64,000 nucleotides of DNA, taken from contig NZ_JABULX010000005.1 of the NCBI RefSeq assembly GCF_013328345.1, positions 1-64,000 on the forward strand, written 5' to 3'. Every line of letters begins with the position of its first letter. The stretch's first letter is position 1. Position numbers and translations under genes: made by a program. Shown piece after piece: positions 1 through 10,137 of this stretch. This stretch comes from Marinifaba aquimaris (lineage in GTDB: Bacteria > Pseudomonadota > Gammaproteobacteria > Enterobacterales > Alteromonadaceae). A model generated the notes under the pieces. It saw only the letters and a program-made list of their open reading frames with translations. It made no database searches and was not told the DNA's origin.

Positions 1-2
1 GT

Positions 3-209
3 TCAATGACAGATGGTTATGACTGCTATCAAAATGCACTGGCTGAGAGAGTAAACGGTATTCTTAAAAACGAATACTTGTTAATGAAACCAAATAACCT
101 AAATGAGGCAAGGGAAATGGTAAAACAATCAGTCGATTTATATAATCAACAAAGGCCACATTCGGCCTTAAAATACAAAACGCCCGATGAAATTCATCAG
201 GCGTTTTGA
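3..209 (+). CDS. IS3-family transposase OrfB, C-terminal end (5' truncated by window)
   Basis: This is the C-terminal part of an integrase-like DDE transposase. The reading frame is open to the window edge, so the ATG at 6 is probably internal. The segment ALAERVNGILKNEYL contains the last catalytic glutamate of the DDE triad (the E in AERVNG), and YNQQRPHSALKYKTP is the standard C-terminal signature of IS3-family OrfB. The stop codon at 207-209 precedes the right inverted repeat by about 10 bases, the normal spacing for an intact IS end. Whether the full element is functional cannot be judged here. Confidence 0.85.
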   Translation, partial: SMTDGYDCYQNALAERVNGILKNEYLLMKPNNLNEAREMVKQSVDLYNQQRPHSALKYKTPDEIHQAF

Positions 210-218
210 TCAAAAAAG

Positions 219-243
219 TGTCAACCCATACTAGGATGGGTCA
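219..243. repeat. IS3-type terminal inverted repeat (right end)
   Basis: A 25-base sequence ending in GGGTCA follows the transposase stop. On the minus strand it begins TGACCCATCC and ends GGGTTGACA, typical of IS3-family tips. The boundary is set by family resemblance because the left copy is not in the window. Confidence 0.65.
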
Positions 244-261
244 TGTATTCAACATTAAACG

Positions 262-2829
262 TTAAAACTCTGCCCGAATACCAGTGAAGAAGCGTCGACC
301 ATTGTGATAGATATTAGTCGGTGCGTAAGTTGTTTTGTTGTATAAAAACAAGGTTTCATCGGTAATATTGAGCACATCAAACATTAAGGCAATATTTTCA
401 TTAATGTTGGCTTTAAAGCTAAAATCCCATTGACCGTAGTCATCAGTCACATTAAATGCGGCACCTGTCGCGTAATTCGAGCGGAAATTATAGGATAGAC
501 GCGCTTGGAAAGTGTCATCATCATAAAAGCCGCTAATGTTGTAAATCTCTTTTGATAAGCCAGGTAGACTTGGGACTTCAGATTCTTTATATCGATCACC
601 TTGCATAAAGGTGTAGTTAGCGATAACCCCCCAACCGTCGATAATTTCTCGTTGGATCGTTAATTCAATACCTTCGTAACTGCCACCTAAGGTATTGTCA
701 GGTTCCTGAACTAAAAGTTGCTCACCATTGTAATCTCTAAGAGTAGTGGACTCTTCAATAAACTCACTCACTCCACGGTAAAATGCAGTAGCAGAAGCAT
801 AAGAATAATCATTCCAATACCACTCAGCCCCAAACTCATAATTATGTGCCGTTAAGGGATCGAGTTGAGGGTTACCAGCAACAACCACACCGTTAGTTGG
901 CTGATAATCGATTGCATTCGATAGCTGACTATATTCTGGGCGAGACAAAACATGTGCATAGCTAAATCTGAACTGTAAATCGTCTTTAATCGGTAACTTT
1001 AAGTTAAAGCTAGGTAATAGGTTGAAGTAGTTATTTTCTTCGGTCTGCCAGATGTATTCTTCATCACCAAGTCTTTCCAACGCATACCCTGACGAATCAA
1101 CATGTGTACTAACAGCACGTGTTCCGATATTGCCGCTGACATTGCCAAAGTTAAAATCAAATCTCACATAAGCAGCAAAAATAGCTTCTTCCACTTCAAA
1201 TGAAGATGCGTGATCAGGTTTATAATCTCCTTCAGGGAAATAAGGAAAAACAGCATCGACATCCACAATAGAGAAATCTTTCACCGTATCTGCAGAACCT
1301 AACTCATCGAGAAAGTTATTAGGTAAGCTCTGCTCAAAATCAGCAACGGTAGCGTCTATTCCCACATCATAACTCGCACTATCGCGTTTATAAGTACGGT
1401 TGTGATGTCTGAACTTAAAACCGAATTTCACTTGTTCAAATAAAGAGTCTTGCAAGAAAAATTCAAAATCTGCCTGCCCATAAATTTCACTGTCTTCGGC
1501 ATCATTGATAGCAGAATCTAAGCCTGATAGCGGCCAATTATTGGGGTCAGCTGGATCGTAAGCATAATCAACAATGATGTTTTCTCTATCCATTTGCACA
1601 TCGGTCGCTGAAGGACGCAGCCAAATAGATAAGTACTCAGAAGGCTTGTCCGTTTCACTGTGTGAATAACCCAATTGATATTCGTAATGCCCGCCATCAA
1701 CATCTCGTTCGGCAATTAATTGCATACTGTACATCAAAGACTCTGAATGGCGATCAATAGCGATCAAACCCGCGTTGTAAGTGTCATTTTCTGGGTAACT
1801 GATACTGCGGATAACATCATCAACTACGGTAAATTGATCATCGGGTAACTCGACTAACTTAACAGTTGGGAACCACATAAAACCCTGATTGACATTGTCA
1901 GATTCAAGTTGAGTGACCAAGCTGTTGAATTGCCAATCCCAATCATTAAGTTGCCACTGTAGGGCTAAAGTGCCCGTCGTGCGGATCCGTTCTTGAGTAA
2001 AGTAAGCCGAGCCGCCCCAGTTTGGATAAAGCACGTTAAAGTGCTCTGGTTCTGGCCTTGCGTCGGGTGCAACCGCTAATAAATAACCGTTATCGAGTCG
2101 CTCAAATTCACCATTAACCCAAGAGCCACTCTCGATACCATCACGACGTAATGTGCGTTCGTGTCGTGTAAATGAAACCAAGGCCCCAAAGTCCTCTTCT
2201 TCATTTATCCAATTATGCATGAAAAACAGTTGAGGGTCGGTTTCTTCCGATAAGTCACTGTACTGCGCTTTGGCCATCACTATGGTATGCGCATCAGGCA
2301 AATCAAATGGCAAATGGGTTTTAATATCCACACTGCCACCTAAAGAGCCTTCATTTTGATCAGCCGTTGGTGATTTTTGTACTTCCAATGAACTAATAAT
2401 CTCGGAAGGCAATACAGTGTAATTGAAACTTCGCTGAGGTTGACCAATAAACCACCAATCTTCAGAAGCGATATTTTGACCATTGAGCATAGTAATGTTC
2501 TGGCTAGGCTCAGTACCACGAATACTGATACGCTCACCTTCACCAAATGCACGTACCATGGCAACACCCGCAACACGTTGCAAAGATTCAGCAATATTTT
2601 GATCGGGGAATAAACCAATATCTTCGGCAGTGATCACTTCCAAAACTTGATCAGCTTCTTTTTTAAGGCTAACAGAACGAGTAAGACTGGAACGAATACC
2701 TTTGATTTGAATACGTTCGAGTAAAGCTTCAGCGGAGGCATCATCTGCTTCTTGACTAGCAAAAGCTGTCGATTGACAGATTGCAGAAATACACAGACTG
2801 AGATAAGAAATTGGCTTTACTAAATTCAT
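262..2829 (-). CDS. TonB-dependent outer-membrane receptor
   Basis: Outer-membrane active transporter of about 855 residues, energised by TonB-ExbB-ExbD. I chose the ATG at 2829 over an upstream one at 2868 because AGGGG lies 6-7 bases before it and a clean signal peptide follows (MNLVKPISYLSLCIS... cleaved near AFA). The plug domain follows (ITAEDIGLFPDQNIAESLQRV, then RISIRGTEPSQN, and GSLGGSVDI near residue 190). The rest alternates aromatic beta strands and ends in GRRFFTGIRAEF, a normal barrel C-terminus with terminal Phe. The NIAESLQR plug resembles the TonB-dependent receptor subfamily common in marine Alteromonadales for glycans, but the substrate is not readable. It is divergent from a CadC-like regulator, which may control it. 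Confidence 0.93.
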   Translation of the reverse strand: MNLVKPISYLSLCISAICQSTAFASQEADDASAEALLERIQIKGIRSSLTRSVSLKKEADQVLEVITAEDIGLFPDQNIAESLQRVAGVAMVRAFGEGERISIRGTEPSQNITMLNGQNIASEDWWFIGQPQRSFNYTVLPSEIISSLEVQKSPTADQNEGSLGGSVDIKTHLPFDLPDAHTIVMAKAQYSDLSEETDPQLFFMHNWINEEEDFGALVSFTRHERTLRRDGIESGSWVNGEFERLDNGYLLAVAPDARPEPEHFNVLYPNWGGSAYFTQERIRTTGTLALQWQLNDWDWQFNSLVTQLESDNVNQGFMWFPTVKLVELPDDQFTVVDDVIRSISYPENDTYNAGLIAIDRHSESLMYSMQLIAERDVDGGHYEYQLGYSHSETDKPSEYLSIWLRPSATDVQMDRENIIVDYAYDPADPNNWPLSGLDSAINDAEDSEIYGQADFEFFLQDSLFEQVKFGFKFRHHNRTYKRDSASYDVGIDATVADFEQSLPNNFLDELGSADTVKDFSIVDVDAVFPYFPEGDYKPDHASSFEVEEAIFAAYVRFDFNFGNVSGNIGTRAVSTHVDSSGYALERLGDEEYIWQTEENNYFNLLPSFNLKLPIKDDLQFRFSYAHVLSRPEYSQLSNAIDYQPTNGVVVAGNPQLDPLTAHNYEFGAEWYWNDYSYASATAFYRGVSEFIEESTTLRDYNGEQLLVQEPDNTLGGSYEGIELTIQREIIDGWGVIANYTFMQGDRYKESEVPSLPGLSKEIYNISGFYDDDTFQARLSYNFRSNYATGAAFNVTDDYGQWDFSFKANINENIALMFDVLNITDETLFLYNKTTYAPTNIYHNGRRFFTGIRAEF

Positions 2830-3012
2830 TATTTTGCCCCTACAAACTGAGCTTATTATTGTATCCATTTATAAACCGAATCATTGTATCTAACCTAATA
2901 GCAAATACCAATAATTCCGTCGCAAAGTCTTGAATTTAGGCTTGTTCTAGGGTACCTAGCTGATTAGAATGGGGCTAGCGATAACGATAAAAATGACTAA
3001 TAACTAAAATTG

Positions 3013-5097
3013 ATGAATGGACTGCCAGCAAATAGAATTTTAATCAACAAAGTAGTTGTTGATTTTGCTGCGCTAAAATTAAAAGTTAACGGTCAATGGC
3101 GACAAATAGAAGCGAGAACGGCGACGTTACTTAAGCTTTTAGTTGAGCAACACGGTCAATCGGTCTCGCGTCAAACGATCATGGATACGTTATGGCCAGA
3201 TACCATCGTCAGCGACAACTCAGTTAGCCAAGCCATCACCCAACTGCGCAAAGCTCTTGGGGAAGAATCTGGCCAGTCTCAGTTTATTCGAACTGTTCCA
3301 CGAGTAGGCTATCAACTGATAGCTGAAATCGAAGTCCCGCAATCACTAAATGAGCAAGCCGAGCAAGTCGTTAAAAACCAATCTGTATTTGTCAGCAGCC
3401 TACTCGCAGCTGGACTCATTATCGGGGTGGTTGCTACGTGGTTAAGTTTGTATTGGCTTGAAGAAGAACAAATTGAATACCAATATATCTCTCGTATCAC
3501 CTCTGCTCCAGGCGCTGAAAACAACCTAAGTTACTCCACAGATGACAGATATATCGCCTACAGCCAATACAGTAGTGATCAATCAAACCGCGACTTAATA
3601 ATCTACGATAGTACTAACTTCACGCTCAATGCTATTCGCTCTAGTCACTTCAACGAAGATATGCCCACTTGGTCTCCAGATGGCAATTGGCTTATTTACC
3701 GAAAATACAATGCTTTTAGCTGCCAATATCAATTGTTATCCATTAGACAGCCTGTCGAGATGTGGCGTTTGAGTGAAGATAAAACGTTATTTAATTGCTC
3801 CAATGCCAACCCAAATGCTGAACTAATCTGGCATAAAAACAATCAACTATTATTGCAAGATAATGGTTTATTCGAGCTGACTATCGACTTTGACTCACGT
3901 GCGGTCACCGAACAAAAGATTTTGGTTGAAATCGAACCAACACACATGGCGATTAGTCCTGACCTAGAACAATTGTTATTAGTGACAGAACAACCCACAA
4001 ACCAAATTGTTGTTTTTAACTTAACCAATAAAACATTAAAAACAATCAAGCAAAGTGCCATGCCATTTTGGGGAATTACTTGGCAGGATAACGATCACTT
4101 TTGGTATGGTCATGACAAACTTTATCTGACCAATTTTAATAGCCATATTCTATTTAGCCATGCCACAGCTAACTATGTGACTGACTTAACCATTAATAAT
4201 CAACAACAATTGGCCATAGCCGAGGGAATCGCTAACGTTAACGTTTACCCGATTTCAATAAAGCAAAACCAAGCTAATATAGGGCACCAACTTTCCTCTT
4301 CTACACGTTTTGATATTCTGCCTAATATCAGCCCAGACGCTAACCAAATCGTTTATTTTTCATTTTCACATGACAGTCAGGCTGGCATCGAAATTTGGCT
4401 TAAACACAAACGAAAAAATACTACTCAGCGTCTGTCGCAATTGCCTATTAATGTTATCCCTCAGTATTCACTTTGGTCGCCTGATAACAATCACTTGCTT
4501 ATAGTCGATCAACAAGGGTCATTGCATTTATTGAATATTCAAAACCAAAAATTGACATCTGTATTAGCGAGTTTTGTCGACATAAGCGATTTAATCTGGC
4601 ATTTAGATGGCGACGGTTTTTACTTCACCAGTAAACTAGAAACGCAAACAAGCCAGTTGTTTTATTATGAGTTAGGTTTAAAAGCTGTAACTTCTGCAGA
4701 CCAGGTAAACATAACAAAGTGGCAGTCACTCAACCCATCCACTTCTGATTATTTAATCAAAGTTAGTCAGCATTTGAGCCCTGTTTTGTTAGGTTTAAAA
4801 TGGCAAGAAGCCGAAGAAGAAGAACAAGCTTGGTTATTAGATAACTTAACTAAGTATCAACCTGCAATTAGTCAAGAACATATCTTTTTTATCATCAGTG
4901 AGCGTCAGCAATTGTCATTATTTAGGTTTAATAAATCGAGTGAAGTACTAGATGAAATTGCGACGATTGGACGAGACTTTGCTGATATTGATATTGTACT
5001 GAATATTGCCAGTAGCTCAGATGGTCAATCATTGGTGATTAGTAAGGTGGATAGCTTAGAGTCTGATATATTCTTACTTAAGCCAAAAGCTGAATAA
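3013..5097 (+). CDS. CadC-like membrane-anchored transcriptional regulator with C-terminal beta-propeller
   Basis: One-component transmembrane regulator. Residues about 10-105 form an OmpR/PhoB-type winged helix (LLVEQHGQSVSRQTIMDTLW, SVSQAITQLRKALGE, IRTVPRVGYQL). A single membrane span lies near 125-148, and the remaining ~540 residues are presumably periplasmic with repeated WSPDG/SPD-type blades, as in TolB/PD40 propellers. CadC-family proteins bind DNA while tethered to the membrane and sense through the periplasmic part. I used the ATG at 3013 rather than the TTG at 3010. It is divergent from the TonB-dependent receptor, with 183 bases between starts, so receptor control is a reasonable inference. 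The ligand is unknown. Confidence 0.85.
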   Translation: MNGLPANRILINKVVVDFAALKLKVNGQWRQIEARTATLLKLLVEQHGQSVSRQTIMDTLWPDTIVSDNSVSQAITQLRKALGEESGQSQFIRTVPRVGYQLIAEIEVPQSLNEQAEQVVKNQSVFVSSLLAAGLIIGVVATWLSLYWLEEEQIEYQYISRITSAPGAENNLSYSTDDRYIAYSQYSSDQSNRDLIIYDSTNFTLNAIRSSHFNEDMPTWSPDGNWLIYRKYNAFSCQYQLLSIRQPVEMWRLSEDKTLFNCSNANPNAELIWHKNNQLLLQDNGLFELTIDFDSRAVTEQKILVEIEPTHMAISPDLEQLLLVTEQPTNQIVVFNLTNKTLKTIKQSAMPFWGITWQDNDHFWYGHDKLYLTNFNSHILFSHATANYVTDLTINNQQQLAIAEGIANVNVYPISIKQNQANIGHQLSSSTRFDILPNISPDANQIVYFSFSHDSQAGIEIWLKHKRKNTTQRLSQLPINVIPQYSLWSPDNNHLLIVDQQGSLHLLNIQNQKLTSVLASFVDISDLIWHLDGDGFYFTSKLETQTSQLFYYELGLKAVTSADQVNITKWQSLNPSTSDYLIKVSQHLSPVLLGLKWQEAEEEEQAWLLDNLTKYQPAISQEHIFFIISERQQLSLFRFNKSSEVLDEIATIGRDFADIDIVLNIASSSDGQSLVISKVDSLESDIFLLKPKAE

Positions 5098-5101
5098 ATA
5101 A

Positions 5102-6151
5102 TTAACTCGCATTCCCGCGATTTTGCTGAGCAATGATTTGCTGTTTAGCGGGCTCAAAGCCATTAGCAGCACTGATAGCCAACCAAGCTTTGGCTTTATT
5201 ACTATCTTGTACAACGCCATTCCCTGACATTAACATAGCCGCTAATCTGAATTGTGCTTGAGGATAATTGTTTTGTGCCGATTGAAGTAATAACTGCATA
5301 TCCGCATTGTCACTTGACCAATGACTTTTTAACAAATAACTCAAATTGTGCTCATCCCCTGCAAGCCAATTGGCCACATGAAACTGCAATTGGGCGTTAC
5401 CTTCCTCAGCACTGTTGATCAGTTGATTAACGCGCTCTTGGTATTTTCTTTTTTGTTTAAAAAATTGGCTTTGATAGCGCTGGCCTTTGCGAGTTGAAAA
5501 GTGAAAAACTAACTGCTGATCGTAACCTTGCTGTGTGACATCAAAACGCCATTTTTCTAGTACTTTCAACAAACCAAGCTCAAACGTTTTTTCTGGATAG
5601 CTATCAATGACTTTAATATTACTGGCTTGCTGCCCCAAAACATCAAACTGCAACCAAACCCACCCCTCTATGCCTTTTGCTTTGGCACGTTCAGGATAGG
5701 TTGGAGCGATATAATGTTCTAACTTATTTATGTAGCTTTGTTGCTGACGTGTGCCTTGCTCGGTAAGTTCAGGTAAAAGTTCTGAGCGAATCTCAGCAAA
5801 AGGTAGCGCTTTAGCAATAAGATTGAGTTCATTACTGAAATTTGGGTTTTTACTGGCGACTTGTTTGACCAAATCAGCGGTAGAGACAGCATCAGCCATG
5901 CCCTGCTGTGCAGCGGCGTTAAAACAATGAAAGGCAGCAGCTAGGTTTTTATTTGTACCTTGCCCGTGCAGATACATCACTCCAAGATTGTATATGGCAT
6001 CTGTATTACCTAACTTAGCGAGCTCGGTAAATTCAGTGAATGCTTTTGGGAAGGCTTTTTGTTGGTAGTTTAATTTTGCAGCAAGCAGATCGGCTCTGGC
6101 AATGGAGCTAAAGAGGAGCGCTAAAAAAATAAAAAACCTTGCTAATGGCAT
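5102..6151 (-). CDS. Sel1-repeat protein with TonB C-terminal domain
   Basis: Exported protein of 349 residues. A signal peptide (cleaved near ARA, residue 20) is followed by Sel1-like alpha/alpha repeats at about 36-85 (NLGVMYLHGQGTNKNLAAA). A TonB-type C-terminal domain sits in the middle, about 145-205 (YPERAKAKGIEGWVWLQFDV ... LEKWRF), and further Sel1-like repeats at the end (FRLAAMLMSGNGVVQDSNKA). Classical TonB has an N-terminal membrane anchor and a Pro-rich linker. Here both are absent and the TonB fold is sandwiched between repeats, so energy transduction is not assured. It converges on the CadC-like regulator, 4 bases from its stop, and shares a neighbourhood with the TonB-dependent receptor. 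It may act as a periplasmic adaptor; that is inference. Confidence 0.8.
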   Translation of the reverse strand: MPLARFFIFLALLFSSIARADLLAAKLNYQQKAFPKAFTEFTELAKLGNTDAIYNLGVMYLHGQGTNKNLAAAFHCFNAAAQQGMADAVSTADLVKQVASKNPNFSNELNLIAKALPFAEIRSELLPELTEQGTRQQQSYINKLEHYIAPTYPERAKAKGIEGWVWLQFDVLGQQASNIKVIDSYPEKTFELGLLKVLEKWRFDVTQQGYDQQLVFHFSTRKGQRYQSQFFKQKRKYQERVNQLINSAEEGNAQLQFHVANWLAGDEHNLSYLLKSHWSSDNADMQLLLQSAQNNYPQAQFRLAAMLMSGNGVVQDSNKAKAWLAISAANGFEPAKQQIIAQQNRGNAS

Positions 6152-6325
6152 AGTTAGCTTAACAACCTAAACGGGAAACGTGCCCTAAACTATCAAAAAG
6201 AATCCTCAATAGATTAGCGCTTTTTTAAACTAATCGCTTTGAAATGTTCTGAATTAATCAAAAATCCAAAGCCAAAATATCGCAAGAACCAATATTTAGT
6301 ATAATTAATACTGACCGACGACCAG

Positions 6326-6817
6326 TTAAAGGTCGGGTAAAGCTTTATTAATAGGTTCAACAACTTGCTCTAATAAACCTGGCTGGTGTGGCTTGATCCA
6401 GATCTTAGGTTTCACTTCATCTAAGGTAAAATCAATATAAAAATCGTATTTACCACTTTCATCTGGAGTGAATAAAAAGCTCTCGTAATTAGCTAAACAA
6501 TTACCTGTTACCGGAGTGTCTAGCGCAATTGTTTCATCGCTTGCTTTGTCTAGGTAACCACAATTATTACCTGTCGACCAAGCTTCATCTGCAAACCTAA
6601 ATTCATAAGGTTGACCATCGGCCACTAAATCAACCGTAGTACGATAGACCTGATCTTGAACTTTTTTAACAAGGTAATCTTTTTCAGCATCCCACCAGGT
6701 AAAACTACCTCTGAGGTACAACTCGTCTGAACGATCAATTTCGATTGGTGCCTGTGGTGTAGTAGAACAAGCAGAAACCAATACGGCGAATAAACTTAAC
6801 GGAATGAGCTTTTTCAT
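6326..6817 (-). CDS. Lipoprotein with a carbohydrate-binding-like beta-sandwich
   Basis: A 163-residue lipoprotein: MKKLIPLSLFAVLVSACSTT gives a lipobox (VSAC) with Cys17 as acylation site. The mature part begins with LYLRGSFTWWDAE, contains YEFRFADEAWSTGNNCGY, and ends with a strand-rich YDFYIDF segment. This resembles the starch-binding/pullulanase-type E-set modules (X25 or CBM48-like) in which LRGSFNxW and FKFADxxW recur. It has no catalytic domain. No sugar-related genes adjoin it: glyS is upstream and the Sel1/TonB protein downstream. The family call is by motif only. Confidence 0.65.
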   Translation of the reverse strand: MKKLIPLSLFAVLVSACSTTPQAPIEIDRSDELYLRGSFTWWDAEKDYLVKKVQDQVYRTTVDLVADGQPYEFRFADEAWSTGNNCGYLDKASDETIALDTPVTGNCLANYESFLFTPDESGKYDFYIDFTLDEVKPKIWIKPHQPGLLEQVVEPINKALPDL

Positions 6818-6828
6818 TATATTTATTA

Positions 6829-6856
6829 GCTAAGTCACCTGTTATGGTGACTTAGC
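6829..6856. terminator. Inverted repeat between glyS and the lipoprotein gene
   Basis: An 11-base perfect inverted repeat (GCTAAGTCACC / GGTGACTTAGC, 6-base loop) lies after the glyS stop and 12 bases before the lipoprotein ATG on the minus strand. The following bases are AT-rich but not a clean T run. It may be a glyS terminator or a 5'-leader hairpin of the lipoprotein mRNA. Confidence 0.5.
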
Positions 6857-6877
6857 ACAACCTCTAGATTAATTTGC

Positions 6878-8944
6878 TTACTTTTGTAATACAGAGATAT
6901 CCGCAATTTTTAAGAATAAACCGCGTAGCTGTGATAATAATACTAAGCGGTTTTGCTTAATCGCTTCATCATCACTCATAACCATAACATTATCAAAGAA
7001 GCTATCAACTGTAGTACGAAGAGTAGCTAACTCAGCTAAAGCTTGACCGTATTGGCGCTCAGCAAATACTGGTGCAAGTTTTGTTGATAAATCAGCCACA
7101 GCTTGCGCTAATGCTTTTTCATCAGCTTCAACAAGTAAGTCAGTGTTCACTTCACTAGCTAACTCACCATCAAATTTAGCCAAGATATTACCTACACGCT
7201 TATTAGCGGCAGCGAGTGCTTCAGCAGCATCTAATTTCTTAAATTCAGCAACGGCTTTTACGCGTTGGTCAAAGTCTAATGGCTCAGTAGGACGCTGTTC
7301 TAATACCGATTGGATTAACTCCACTTCGAAACCTTGATCTTGATACCAAGCGCGGAAACGAGCAAAGATGAAATCAGTCACGTCAGCTTGGACGTTATCA
7401 TTGGTTAACTTATCGCCGAATAACTCAATGGCCTTTGCTGTGATTTCTGCAAAGTCTAAGTTTAATTCACGCTCAACAATGATACGTAAAGCACCGATAG
7501 CAGCACGACGAAGCGCAAATGGGTCTGATGCACCTTTTGGCAACATACCAATGCCCATAATACCGGCTAAGGTATCGAATTTATCGGCAAGTGCTACCGC
7601 ACAAGAAACTAAACCTGCTGGTAATGCATCACCAGCAAAGCGCGGCATGTATTGCTCGTTTTGTGCAACGGCAACATCTTCTTGTTCACCGTCAAGGCGT
7701 GCATAGTGCATACCCATAGCGCCTTGCGTACCGGTAAATTCCATCACCATTTCAGTCATTAAGTCAGTTTTACTTAATAAACCTGCGCGCTTTGCATTAG
7801 CTTCATCCGCACCAATTTTGCTGGCGATAAAGCCAGCTAACTCGCTGATGCGCTCAGATTTTTCAAATAAAGTACCTAACTGCTTTTGGAATAAAACCGT
7901 CTTTAAGCTTTCTAAACGGCTTTCTAATGTTTTCTTCTTATCCGTTTCAAAGAAGAACTCAGCATCTTTTAAACGTGGGCGAACCACTTTTTCGTTACCA
8001 GCGATAACTTGTGCAGGGTCTTTAGATTCGATGTTAGAAACGAAGATAAACTTGTTAATTAAAGCACCGTTTTTATCTAAAACAGGGAAGTACTTCTGAT
8101 CGCCTTTCATCGTATAGATAAGCGCTTCATCTGGTACTGCAAGGAACTCTTCTTCAAAAGAAGCCACTAACACCACAGGCCACTCAACAAGGGCTGTTAC
8201 TTCATCTAATAATTCTTCATCAAAATCGGCGACGCCGCCAAGCTCGCTTGCTTTCGCTTGTGCTTGGGTTTTAATCGCTTCTTTACGCGCATTAAAATCA
8301 GCAATGACTTTTGCTTCTTTTAATACCGCTTCATATTCATCGGCATTGGCGATAGCAACGCTACCTTTATGGTGGAAACGATGACCTTGTAATTCAAGAC
8401 CCGTCTTAACACCTAATAACTCAGCATCGATTGAAGTGGCACCGTATAAAATAGTGGCCGTATGAACAGGGCGAATAAACTGAGTATCACTTGCACCCCA
8501 GCGCATTGGCTTAGGGATAGGTAATTTAGCTAGCGCTTTAGCAGCAATTTCAGGTACTAACTCAGCAACTGTCTTACCTTTAACCTCGGCCTTGTGTAAT
8601 AACCAAGCACCTTTATCAGTTTCTAAGCGCTCAGCATCAGCAACATCAATACCGCAACCACGCGCCCAACCCATAGCCGCTTTTGTTGGATTACCATCAG
8701 CATCAAAGGCAGCTTGCACTGCAGGACCGCGCTTCTCAACAATTTTATCTGCTTGTTGCGCAGCTAAAGCGGTCACTTTAACAGCTAAACGACGAGGTGA
8801 AGCTAACCAGTTAACGGCATCAAACGCTAAATCAGCGATTTTTAATTCTGCTTCTACGTTTTCAGCAAAGGCTGTCGCTAGTGAGCGTAATGCTTTTGGT
8901 GGTAATTCTTCAGTACCAATTTCAATTAATAGATTCTCAGCCAT
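6878..8944 (-). CDS. glyS: Glycine--tRNA ligase beta subunit
   Basis: Beta subunit of the alpha2-beta2 bacterial glycyl-tRNA synthetase, which charges tRNA-Gly in the cytoplasm. Its 688 residues match the family length (~690). The N-terminus [20 protein letters not shown] is the family signature, and [21 protein letters not shown], the HD-like core ([13 protein letters not shown]) and the C-terminal DALR-like anticodon domain (FFDNVMVM) are in place. It follows glyQ with ATG and stop overlapping at 8944, a typical glyQS operon. No defects seen. Confidence 0.98.
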   Translation of the reverse strand: MAENLLIEIGTEELPPKALRSLATAFAENVEAELKIADLAFDAVNWLASPRRLAVKVTALAAQQADKIVEKRGPAVQAAFDADGNPTKAAMGWARGCGIDVADAERLETDKGAWLLHKAEVKGKTVAELVPEIAAKALAKLPIPKPMRWGASDTQFIRPVHTATILYGATSIDAELLGVKTGLELQGHRFHHKGSVAIANADEYEAVLKEAKVIADFNARKEAIKTQAQAKASELGGVADFDEELLDEVTALVEWPVVLVASFEEEFLAVPDEALIYTMKGDQKYFPVLDKNGALINKFIFVSNIESKDPAQVIAGNEKVVRPRLKDAEFFFETDKKKTLESRLESLKTVLFQKQLGTLFEKSERISELAGFIASKIGADEANAKRAGLLSKTDLMTEMVMEFTGTQGAMGMHYARLDGEQEDVAVAQNEQYMPRFAGDALPAGLVSCAVALADKFDTLAGIMGIGMLPKGASDPFALRRAAIGALRIIVERELNLDFAEITAKAIELFGDKLTNDNVQADVTDFIFARFRAWYQDQGFEVELIQSVLEQRPTEPLDFDQRVKAVAEFKKLDAAEALAAANKRVGNILAKFDGELASEVNTDLLVEADEKALAQAVADLSTKLAPVFAERQYGQALAELATLRTTVDSFFDNVMVMSDDEAIKQNRLVLLSQLRGLFLKIADISVLQK

Positions 8945-9864
8945 TATGCTTCTCCCTCACCTTTAGCTTTCTTTAACATTGGGAAACCTAACTCTTCACG
9001 GGCAGCGTAATACGCTTCAGCACAGGCTTTAGCCAATGTGCGCACACGTAAGATGTAACGCTGACGCTCAGTCACAGAAATCGCATGGCGCGCATCTAAT
9101 AAGTTAAAGGCATGAGAAGCTTTCATTACTTGCTCATAAGCTGGCAGTGGTAAACCTTTTTCAATTAGCTTTTGACTGTCTTTTTCACACTGGTCGAACT
9201 GAGCAAAAAGCGCATCAACATCAGCGTGTTCAAAGTTATAAGCCGATTGCTCAACTTCATTTTGGTGGAAGATATCACCGTAAGTCACTTTACCTAATGG
9301 ACCATCTGTCCAAACTAGGTCATAAATACTGTCTACGCCTTGTACGTACATAGCTAAACGCTCGATACCGTAAGTGATCTCACCAGATACCGGCTTACAC
9401 TCAAGGCCACCAACTTGTTGGAAATAAGTGAACTGAGTCACTTCCATACCGTTTAACCAAACTTCCCAACCAAGACCCCAAGCACCAAGCGTTGGTGATT
9501 CCCAGTTATCTTCAACAAAACGTACGTCGTGGGTTTCAGTGTCAAAACCTAATAACTCTAACGAGCCTAAGTACAGCTCCTGAATATTTTTAGGTGATGG
9601 TTTTAAGATCACTTGGAACTGGTAGTAGTGTTGTAAGCGGTTAGGGTTTTCACCGTAACGGCCATCGGTAGGACGACGACAAGGTTGCACATAAGCACAG
9701 TTATGTGGCTCTGGACCAATCGAGCGTAAAAAAGTCATTGGGTGGAATGTACCCGCGCCCACTTCCATATCAAGTGGTTGAACGATAGTGCAGCCTTTTT
9801 CGGCCCAATAATCTTGCAAGGCTAAGATCATACCTTGGAAGGTTTTAATGTCGTACTTTGCCAT
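8944..9864 (-). CDS. glyQ: Glycine--tRNA ligase alpha subunit
   Basis: Alpha (catalytic) subunit of glycyl-tRNA synthetase, 306 residues. The start [19 protein letters not shown] and the segment [25 protein letters not shown] carry the class II motifs, with [17 protein letters not shown] as motif 2. It is the first gene of the glyQS operon, with the downstream glyS overlapping its stop. The stretch 9865-10137 upstream presumably holds its promoter, but I could not pick out a convincing -35/-10 pair. Confidence 0.98.
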   Translation of the reverse strand: MAKYDIKTFQGMILALQDYWAEKGCTIVQPLDMEVGAGTFHPMTFLRSIGPEPHNCAYVQPCRRPTDGRYGENPNRLQHYYQFQVILKPSPKNIQELYLGSLELLGFDTETHDVRFVEDNWESPTLGAWGLGWEVWLNGMEVTQFTYFQQVGGLECKPVSGEITYGIERLAMYVQGVDSIYDLVWTDGPLGKVTYGDIFHQNEVEQSAYNFEHADVDALFAQFDQCEKDSQKLIEKGLPLPAYEQVMKASHAFNLLDARHAISVTERQRYILRVRTLAKACAEAYYAAREELGFPMLKKAKGEGEA

Positions 9865-10137
9865 AAAGCGATATTCTTCTAATAATCTGAAACGGTTCGA
9901 TCTCTAATTGCCAGTATAAAGGCAACAAAAGACGCTAAATGGCGACGATTCTAGCGTACTCCAGCTCAACTGATAAGGGTAAAACAGGGATTTGTTATAA
10001 ATTAACCGATTTACTTAGAACAAAACCTTAAATGATGTCATTTTAATCGCTTACATATGTTTTTTCAGTTAGAGAAGCAAAGGTAAAAAACCAGTAAAAT
10101 TGAGCTAACTTATTTAAATAAAGGATAATCGCAGTCA

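Larger units (their letters stand above)
1..243 (+). mobile_element. Right end of an IS3-family insertion sequence (partial)
   Basis: The window opens inside an insertion sequence. It contains the end of an orfB-type DDE transposase and then, at 219-243, a 25-base end sequence that reads TGACCCATCC... on the opposite strand, as expected for an IS3-family terminal inverted repeat. The left end lies outside the window, so the group within IS3 and the target duplication cannot be read. The element stops about 19 bases before the stop codon of the neighbouring TonB-dependent receptor gene. Confidence 0.75.

Noticed and set aside
1-243. Insertion sequence as a disruptor of the TonB-dependent receptor
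   Set aside because: The receptor stop codon and terminal Phe are intact and the element ends before it.
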